Assembly (NCBI RefSeq): GCF_014596465.1
Contig: NZ_MECK01000479.1
Span: 1-45,425, forward strand
Source: Streptomyces sp. CBMA123
Lineage (GTDB): Bacteria; Actinomycetota; Actinomycetes; Streptomycetales; Streptomycetaceae
DNA: 45,425 nt
Reading direction: 5' to 3'
Shown here: positions 40,496-45,425 of the stretch, piece by piece
How positions within the stretch are numbered: position 1 is the first letter of the stretch
Layout: each line of letters starts with the position of its first letter
Translations under genes and position numbers: made by a program
Notes under the pieces: generated by a model
Told to the model about the DNA's origin: nothing
The model's database searches: none
The model's input: the letters and a program-made list of their open reading frames with translations, nothing else

Positions 40496-40597
40496 GTGAC
40501 GACGGAGGCCGGGTCCCCGCACCTGAGGGACATCCGGCTGCCCGCGCGGGAGCCGTTCGACTTCCGGGCCCTGCTCGGGTTCATCGGCGGCGGCTGA
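40496..40597 (+). pseudogene. 33-codon fragment resembling the AlkA glycosylase N-terminus
   Basis: A GTG-initiated frame, four bases after the MarR stop, reads HLRDIRLPAREPFDFRALLG and then FIGGG-stop. The RLP.R.PFDF..LL.F pattern is the opening of AlkA-type 3-methyladenine DNA glycosylase domains. Nothing of that enzyme follows, so it is a truncated remnant or a tiny unrelated gene. Confidence 0.4.
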
Positions 40598-40745
40598 CCG
40601 CAGGGGGGCGGGCGGCGTCGGCGGTAGGCGGCGGGCGGAATGCGTATCACCAGGTAGTCCCCCCAATGCGACGTCCGGGCGGACCTGCCCGGACCGGCCT
40701 TCGATGGCGGCACTCGCGGCGGGGCCCGGGTCTAGCCTGGCCCGC

Positions 40746-41072
40746 ATGTACAACGACGGTCTGGTGACGTGCACCCCGCGTGAGCTCGTGATTCGCCGGT
40801 ACTACTTCCCGCTGGCGTCCGCCAAGCGCATCCCGTACGAGCGGATCCGCGGGCTGCAGCAGGTGCCGCTGACCCGGCTCGGCGGGCGGTGGCGGATCTG
40901 GGGCTCCGGGGACTTCGTGCACTACTTCAACCTCGACCTGGGGCGGGTGGACAAGAGCGTCGCCTTCGTCCTCGACCTCGGCGGGCGGGTCAAGCCGGTG
41001 ATCACCCCCGACGAGCCGGAGCGGTTGATCGCGGCGATGGCCGCGCACCGGATCGAGGTGACCCGGGGTTAG
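40746..41072 (+). CDS. PH-like domain protein
   Basis: A 108-aa protein shaped like a bacterial PH domain: GLVTCTPRELVIRRYYFPLA, KRIPYERIRGLQQVPLTRLG, then VKPVITPDEPERLIAAMAAH, typical of streptomycete PH/DUF proteins. TAGCCT (40734-40739) ends six bases before the ATG, so the mRNA is probably leaderless. Its last ~70 bases overlap the convergent MFS gene. Confidence 0.75.
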   Translation: MYNDGLVTCTPRELVIRRYYFPLASAKRIPYERIRGLQQVPLTRLGGRWRIWGSGDFVHYFNLDLGRVDKSVAFVLDLGGRVKPVITPDEPERLIAAMAAHRIEVTRG

Positions 41073-42534
41073 ACCCTCGCGGCCGCCAGGCGAGCGCGGC
41101 GCGGTGGGCCCGGGGCCAGCTGGGGTGGTGCTGGTCGATGACGTAGTGGTGGCCGTGCTGCCACGCGCCGCCGGCGGCCGGGTGGGCGTCGGTGAGGTGG
41201 GGGTGGCCGGCGGGCAGGTCGGCGTGGAGGTGGGGGAGGGCGTCCGGGTCGCGGGCGGGCCACAGGGCGGTTGCGGCCAGTGCGGCGGCGAGCGCGACCG
41301 CGCCCAGGACGACGGCGGTGACCGGGAGGCCGGCGCCGGCGGCGAGCCAGCCGGCCAGCGGGTAGGTGAGCAGCCAGCAGCCGTGCGAGAGGGAGAACTG
41401 GGCGGCGAAGGCGGCGGGCAGGTCGGGGTCGGCGGCGGAGCGGCGGAGGACCCGGCCGCTGGGCGTCAGGACGGCCGAGCTGCCGGCGCCGACCAGGGCC
41501 CAGGTGGCGAGCAGGGCGTACCAGCCGCCCGGGCCGGCCGGTGCGGCGGTGATCACGGTGACGGCGGCCAGCACGCAGGGCAGGGCGAAGGCGGCGGGCA
41601 GCATCACCGACCGGTCGCCGACCCGGGCCAGCAGCCGGGGCAGCAGCAGCGCGGCGAGCATCGAGCCGACGCCGTACGCGCCGAGCGCCAGTGAGACGGC
41701 CCCGGCCGGGCGGTGGAAGTGGTCGCGGACCACGTTGACGGTGTCGACGAAGACGATCGCGCCGGCCGCCGCCACCGCGAGGTCCAGTGCGAGCAGCGCC
41801 CGCAGCCGGGGGGTGGCCCGGAACAGCCGGGTGCCGAAGGCGGCCTTGCGGTAGAGCCCGCCGCCACGGTCGGCCGGCGTGGGCTGCGGTGCGGCCTGCG
41901 CCGTGCGCTGCGGTGCGGCCTGCGGCTCGGGCACGGGCTCGGGCTCGGGCACGGGCTCGGGCTCGGGCTTGGGCAGGACGACGGAGACGACCAGGGCGGC
42001 GGAGGCGAGGAAGCCCGCCGTCGTCCCGGCGAACAGCCAGTTGTACGGGATCACCGACAGCAGCAGCGCGGCGAGCGCCGGGCTGAACAGCGATTCGAGG
42101 TCGTAGGCCAGCCGGGACATCGACAGCGCCCGGGTGTAGTCGCGTTCGGCGGGCAGCACCTCCGGGATGGTGGCCTGGAAGGTCGGGGTGAAGGCGGCGG
42201 AGGCGGCCTGGAGCAGGAAGATCAGCAGGTAGATCTGCCAGACCCGGTCCACGAACGGCAGGGTGAGTGCGACCCCGGCCCGGGTGAGGTCCATCCCGAC
42301 CATCAGGGTGCGCCGGGGGATCCGCCCGGCGAGTGCTCCGGCGACCGGTGCGACGGTCACGTAGGCGATCATCTTGATCGCCAGTGCGGTGCCGAGCACC
42401 GCCGAGGCGTCGCTCCCGGCGACCGAGTACGCCAGCAGCGAGAGCGCCACGGTGGCCAGGCCGGTGCCGACCAGGGCGACGACCTGGGCCGTGAACAGAT
42501 GGCGGTAGGTGCGGTTGCGCAGCACGGTCAGCAT
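41002..42534 (-). CDS. MFS exporter with a Pro-Glu repeat linker
   Basis: A 510-aa 12-helix major facilitator: VLRNRTYRHLFTAQVVALVG, the loop AGRIPRRTLMVGMDLTRAGV, and two six-helix halves. Between the halves sits a Pro/Glu repeat, PEPEPVPEPEPVPEP, then a Gln/Ala-rich stretch, a long charged cytoplasmic loop. The C-terminal tail is His-rich (LPHLHADLPAGHPHLTD, HGHHYVIDQHHPSW), which may bind metal ions. ATG at 42534. The ArsR gene upstream on the same strand probably controls it. Substrate unknown. Confidence 0.85.
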   Translation of the reverse strand: MLTVLRNRTYRHLFTAQVVALVGTGLATVALSLLAYSVAGSDASAVLGTALAIKMIAYVTVAPVAGALAGRIPRRTLMVGMDLTRAGVALTLPFVDRVWQIYLLIFLLQAASAAFTPTFQATIPEVLPAERDYTRALSMSRLAYDLESLFSPALAALLLSVIPYNWLFAGTTAGFLASAALVVSVVLPKPEPEPVPEPEPVPEPQAAPQRTAQAAPQPTPADRGGGLYRKAAFGTRLFRATPRLRALLALDLAVAAAGAIVFVDTVNVVRDHFHRPAGAVSLALGAYGVGSMLAALLLPRLLARVGDRSVMLPAAFALPCVLAAVTVITAAPAGPGGWYALLATWALVGAGSSAVLTPSGRVLRRSAADPDLPAAFAAQFSLSHGCWLLTYPLAGWLAAGAGLPVTAVVLGAVALAAALAATALWPARDPDALPHLHADLPAGHPHLTDAHPAAGGAWQHGHHYVIDQHHPSWPRAHRAALAWRPRGSNPGSPRSGARPSPRSTAPARRG

Positions 42535-42573
42535 GGGCCCGTCCCGGGGCGGCGAGGGGGTGGCGGTGTGCCC

Positions 42574-42603
42574 ATCGTAGCCAATGCGTGCGTACTTGTG
42601 CAC
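42574..42603 (-). promoter_or_regulatory. Promoter and ArsR-type site of the MFS gene
   Basis: On the minus strand the symmetric GTGC-ACAAGTAC-GCAC is followed by TACGAT (42579-42574) as the -10 box. A similar arrangement precedes the ArsR gene itself at 43006-43031. Confidence 0.5.
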
Positions 42604-42645
42604 CTATTTCCGAGGGGGCGGCCGGCGCCGGGGAGGGGGTCGGGC

Positions 42646-42999
42646 TCAGTCGTGCGGCGGCAGGTGGCCGATCTGGTGGTCGGCGACGTTCAGCGCCTCG
42701 TCCACCAGCCGGCGAAGGTGCCCGTGCCGCAGTGAGTAGACCACCCGCCGCCCGTCCTTGCGGGTGGCGACCAGCCCGGCCAGGCGCAGCTTGGCCAGGT
42801 GCTGGCTGACCGAGGGGCGGGCGGCGCCGGTCGCCTCGGTCAGCGTGGTCACGTCCGCCTCGCCCCGGCCGAGGCGCTCCAGCAGCGCCAGCCGGGTGCG
42901 GTCGGCGAGTAGGGAGAGCACGGACGCGGCGACGTCCAGCCGGGCCTCGGCCCGCTGCTGCGAGCGGTGCGCATCTGCCATGGGGGTGCCGGAACTCAT
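42646..42999 (-). CDS. ArsR-family regulator
   Basis: A 117-aa ArsR/SmtB regulator: VAASVLSLLADRTRLALLER, DVTTLTEATGAARPSVSQHL, AKLRLAGLVATRKDGRRVVY, and a C-terminal helix with HGHLRRLVDEALNVADHQIG. The His-rich end (LRHGHLRRLV.DH..H) resembles the alpha-5 metal site of NmtR/CzrA-type sensors. TACGAT ends six bases before the ATG at 42999, so the transcript is likely leaderless. It precedes the MFS gene with its His-rich tail, fitting a metal-efflux pair. Confidence 0.85.
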   Translation of the reverse strand: MSSGTPMADAHRSQQRAEARLDVAASVLSLLADRTRLALLERLGRGEADVTTLTEATGAARPSVSQHLAKLRLAGLVATRKDGRRVVYSLRHGHLRRLVDEALNVADHQIGHLPPHD

Positions 43000-43005
43000 G
43001 GCGCC

Positions 43006-43031
43006 ATCGTAGGGCGTGTGCGCAGGTGCGC
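43006..43031 (-). promoter_or_regulatory. Promoter and operator of the ArsR gene
   Basis: TACGAT (43011-43006) as -10 box and, upstream on the minus strand, GCGCA-CC-TGCGC (43019-43030). The same order of a GCAC-type inverted repeat and TACGATGG is seen before the MFS gene. Confidence 0.5.
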
Positions 43032-43061
43032 TCATGAGGACGGAAACGGGTCGCGGTGGGG

Positions 43062-44330
43062 TCAGCGGGCCGGCTGCTCGACCGGCTGCTCCTCGGCGGC
43101 GGGCGCCGGGGCGGGTTCGAGGTCGCCCATCCGCGGGATCGCGACCAGCGCGGCGAGGATCAGGGCGCCGGCCATCACGATCGGGGTGCGGACGCTGACG
43201 GTGGAGCCGATCCAGCCGCTGAGGCTCGCGCCGATGAGCATCCCGATCCGGGAGAGCATCAGGTAGCAGCTGTTGACCCGGCCGAGCAGCTCCTTCGGCA
43301 CGGTCTGCTGGCGCAGCGAGATCGCCTGGACGTTCCAGGTGACCACCCCGAAGTTGCCGACCGCGAACAGCGGCGCCACCACGAACACCGAGGGGCTCAG
43401 GCCCATCAGCAGCAGCGACGAGCCCATCAGGACGAAGGAGAGGGTGATCCGGGCCCGCCGGCTCAGCCGTTCGCTGATCCGGCCGGCCAGCATGCTGGCC
43501 GCCGTGCCGCCGGCCACGCCGGTGGCCAGGACGGCGCCGTAGGCCCAGGTGGGCTCGTGCAGGGTCCGGGTGACCAGTAGCGCCATCATGGTGATGCCGA
43601 GTGAGGAGGCACCGGCGGCCAGGGCGGAGAGCGAGGCGACCAGGCGCAGTTGCCGGTGCCGGTACAGCCAGCGGACGCCCTCGCGGACCTCCGTCATCAC
43701 CCGGCGCTCGGACTTCGCCCGGGGCGCGCCGGAGCGGCCGGTCAGGGCGACCAGGGTGGCGGCGAGCGCGAAGGACAGGCCGTCCACCGTGAACGGGTAG
43801 CCGGCGGCGAGGGCGAACAGGGTGGTGCCGACCAGCGGGCCGATCATCCGGCCGACCAGCAGGCCGCCCTGCAGCCGGCCGTTGGCGACGTCCAGTTGGT
43901 CGGAGCGGACCACGTCCGGGATGGTCGAGGTGGCGGCGTTGACGAACACCGTCTCACCGCAGCCGAGGATGAAGGCCAGGGCGGCGAGCAGGGCCAGCGG
44001 CGGGCTGGTGGAGAAGACCCAGGCGGCGAAGCCCAGCACGATGGCGGCCCGGCCGAGGTCGATCGTCCACATCAGCCGGCGGCGGTCGAAGCGGTCGGCG
44101 ATGACGCCGCCGAACAGGGCCATCAGCAGCCAGGGCAGCGATCCGGCCACCGCGACGACGGACACCGAGGACGGGGAGTCCGAGATGGCCAGGGCGAGCA
44201 GCGGCAGCGACGAGTCACGCATGCCGTCGCCGACCGCTGAGATCGACGAGGCCGACCACAGCATGGCGAATTTCCGGCCCAGTTGGGGCCTGGTGCGGGG
44301 CGCGGATGTCGCTGGGCTGGCTGGAGTCAC
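43062..44330 (-). CDS. MFS transporter (EntS-like)
   Basis: A 422-aa 12-helix transporter of the enterobactin-exporter/MFS_3 type: FAMLWSASSISAVGDGMRDS, ALFGGVIADRFDRRRLMWTI, ILGCGETVFVNAATSTIPDV, VWNVQ-like loop VVTWNVQAISLRQQTVPKEL followed by LGRVNSCYLMLSRIG. GTG at 44330 lies 7 bases after CATACT, again leaderless-like. Upstream of the ArsR gene on the same strand, 62 bp apart, but with its own promoter. Confidence 0.9.
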   Translation of the reverse strand: MTPASPATSAPRTRPQLGRKFAMLWSASSISAVGDGMRDSSLPLLALAISDSPSSVSVVAVAGSLPWLLMALFGGVIADRFDRRRLMWTIDLGRAAIVLGFAAWVFSTSPPLALLAALAFILGCGETVFVNAATSTIPDVVRSDQLDVANGRLQGGLLVGRMIGPLVGTTLFALAAGYPFTVDGLSFALAATLVALTGRSGAPRAKSERRVMTEVREGVRWLYRHRQLRLVASLSALAAGASSLGITMMALLVTRTLHEPTWAYGAVLATGVAGGTAASMLAGRISERLSRRARITLSFVLMGSSLLLMGLSPSVFVVAPLFAVGNFGVVTWNVQAISLRQQTVPKELLGRVNSCYLMLSRIGMLIGASLSGWIGSTVSVRTPIVMAGALILAALVAIPRMGDLEPAPAPAAEEQPVEQPAR

Positions 44331-44343
44331 CGACGCAGTATGG

Positions 44344-44712
44344 CATGACCGCTACAGATTTGGCCGCCCCTTCACAGAGCATTCCCAGCCGGAGGTCTCA
44401 GAGTCCGGAAACCCCCTTGACGAGGTGGTCAGACCGCCCGCGAGGGCCGGCCCCAGCACCACCGCGCGGGCTCGCCGCTCCGGCACCCGGGCGGCCGGCA
44501 GCCGGTTCGCCACCGCCGCGCCGGCCAGTGCCGCGGTCACCAACCCCCAGGCGGACGCGCTCAGTTCGGGCGCAGCCCCTTGGCCGCCGGCGAGACGGCG
44601 GCCACCACCACACCGTACAGCCGGGCGTTCGGCGCGAACTCCCGGGCCGTCCAGCCGGAGTTCGGCGCGTACAGCGAGATCGCCGGACCGCACACCCCGG
44701 CCCAGCCGCCCG
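44344..44712. other. Gene-free interval, possible decayed membrane gene
   Basis: No frame here has both a sensible start and composition. On the minus strand a short hydrophobic stretch reads GLVTAALAGAAVANRLPAAR then LGPALAGGLTT, which might be a remnant of a small membrane protein; upstream in another frame ISLYAPNSGWTAREFAPN appears. I cannot assign a family. Confidence 0.4.
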
Positions 44713-45425
44713 TCAGTGCTGGACGCCGGCGGAGAGCGAGAAGTCCGCGAAGTACGCCTGCTGGGTGCTCGCCGGGCCCCAACTGGTGTCGTGGCCGCCG
44801 TAGAAGGTGGAGAACAGCACCCCGCCGAAGGGGATCGAGCCGATGCCGGAGGCGGTGCCGGTGGCCGCGTGCACCTGACGGCCGTCGTACCAGACGGTGA
44901 TGTCGCCGGTGCGGCGGTTCACCAGCTGCTCGACGGTGTGCCAGCGGCCGTCCGCCTGGAAGTGCCAGTCGCCCAGGCCCTCGTCCACGCCGTAGCCGGT
45001 GGGGCCGGAGTCGGTCGGGGTGTACAGGTAGACCTCGCCGTTGTCGGGGCTGCCCTTGGCGGTGCGCCACATGTAGCGGGTGGACCAGCCGGCGCCGTGG
45101 TTGCCGCCGGACTCCTGGCCGATCGTGCCGCCGTACAGGCCGGGCAGCTTGCCGGCCTTGCCCCAGTCGCGGCCGGCGGGGAACCGGACGGAGTACTTGA
45201 GGTCCAGGGTGGGGCCCTGGGCGAGCGCGGACAGGCCGAGGGTGTTCAGGTCGGTGTAGAACTGGCCGCCGCCCGGGTTGGGGCAGTCGGTGCAGGAGTC
45301 GGCGGAGGAGCCCGCGCCGTACGTCACCCGCAGCGCCGGGCCGCCGCCGGGGGCGGCCGGGTCGTCGACGGCGCCGAAGTCCGCCGCGCCCCAGGCGCCT
45401 TGGCCGGCCACGCCCCAGGCGCGCT
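44713..45425 (-). CDS. Polysaccharide lyase (PL14-like), 5' end outside the window
   Basis: The last ~236 codons of a secreted enzyme; the frame is open to the window edge. Seen are a Cys pair SSADSCTDCPNPGGGQFYTD, the jelly-roll strands LDLKYSVRFPAGRDWGKAGK, LPGLYGGTIGQESGG, GWSTRYMWRTAKG, EVYLYTPTD, HTVEQLVNRRTGDITVWYDG and a final FGGVLFSTFYGG. The KLPGL..G, R.MWR and STF.GG landmarks match PL14-type lyases that cut uronic-acid polysaccharides such as alginate or glucuronan. The signal peptide is not in the window. Confidence 0.75.
   Translation of the reverse strand, partial: RAWGVAGQGAWGAADFGAVDDPAAPGGGPALRVTYGAGSSADSCTDCPNPGGGQFYTDLNTLGLSALAQGPTLDLKYSVRFPAGRDWGKAGKLPGLYGGTIGQESGGNHGAGWSTRYMWRTAKGSPDNGEVYLYTPTDSGPTGYGVDEGLGDWHFQADGRWHTVEQLVNRRTGDITVWYDGRQVHAATGTASGIGSIPFGGVLFSTFYGGHDTSWGPASTQQAYFADFSLSAGVQH

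Noticed and set aside
44561..45070. 169-aa minus-strand frame
   Set aside because: Mostly an alternative-frame shadow of the polysaccharide lyase gene; its end is treated under the gene-free interval.

Overview
The window is very GC-rich, uses GTG and TTG starts as well as ATG, and carries families typical of streptomycetes: HTH/DUF397 pairs, SCO6745-family proteins, a DrrAB-type exporter, DUF6204, CspA-like cold shock protein and WhiJ-type anti-sigma ATPases. I read it as a chromosomal segment of a Streptomyces/Kitasatospora-like actinobacterium. No rRNA, tRNA, CRISPR array or intact insertion sequence was seen. It opens with the 3' end of rsmB (16S rRNA m5C methyltransferase) and reaches rpe (ribulose-phosphate 3-epimerase) only at 38.1 kb. 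The ~38 kb between them looks like accessory or fast-changing DNA: many one-component regulators beside their targets, several decayed genes, tandem duplications and short tandem repeats.

Layout. 0-8.5 kb: rsmB end with a strong terminator hairpin, a hypothetical gene, a ChbG/YdjC deacetylase pseudogene, a methyltransferase/TusA-like pair, a DUF6204 gene followed by a MarR regulator, a decayed serine hydrolase, an alpha/beta hydrolase, an SH3-like exported protein, a Ser/Thr kinase with a coiled-coil tail, and a divergent ArsR/VOC pair. 8.9-16.8 kb: a membrane-anchored beta-propeller protein, a cold shock protein with a small partner, hydrolases and peptidases, and a beta-lactamase-fold esterase. 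16.9-20.7 kb: a frameshifted acetyltransferase, a transposase-like remnant, and a WhiJ-type locus (HTH regulator, two DUF397 copies, divergent anti-sigma ATPase, small membrane protein, unknown 243-aa protein). 20.9-26.1 kb: cystathionine beta-synthase, a TetR regulator facing a DrrAB exporter across two palindromic operators, and an aldo/keto reductase.

26.2-33.8 kb is the most unusual part. A five-gene minus-strand operon encodes a class III nucleotidyl-cyclase-like protein, a helical (sigma-like) protein, an excisionase-type HTH protein, a deoxyribosyltransferase/TIR-like NAD- or nucleotide-binding protein, and a 1030-aa protein with an Mrr-like nuclease-type N-terminus on a long helical repeat. 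A Crp/Fnr-type cyclic-nucleotide-binding regulator is encoded divergently, and the shared promoter region holds a sequence fitting the streptomycete Crp consensus GTG-N6-GNCAC. I propose this as a cyclic-nucleotide-controlled, possibly anti-phage, system not matching a described layout.

33.8-45.4 kb: a TetR regulator with a 19-bp operator before a DUF4188 gene, a C39-peptidase-like protein, two tandem SCO6745-family paralogues each preceded by another Crp-like box, rpe, pirin, a MarR regulator, an AlkA-like fragment, a PH-domain protein, two MFS exporters with an ArsR regulator, and the 3' part of a secreted PL14-like polysaccharide lyase.
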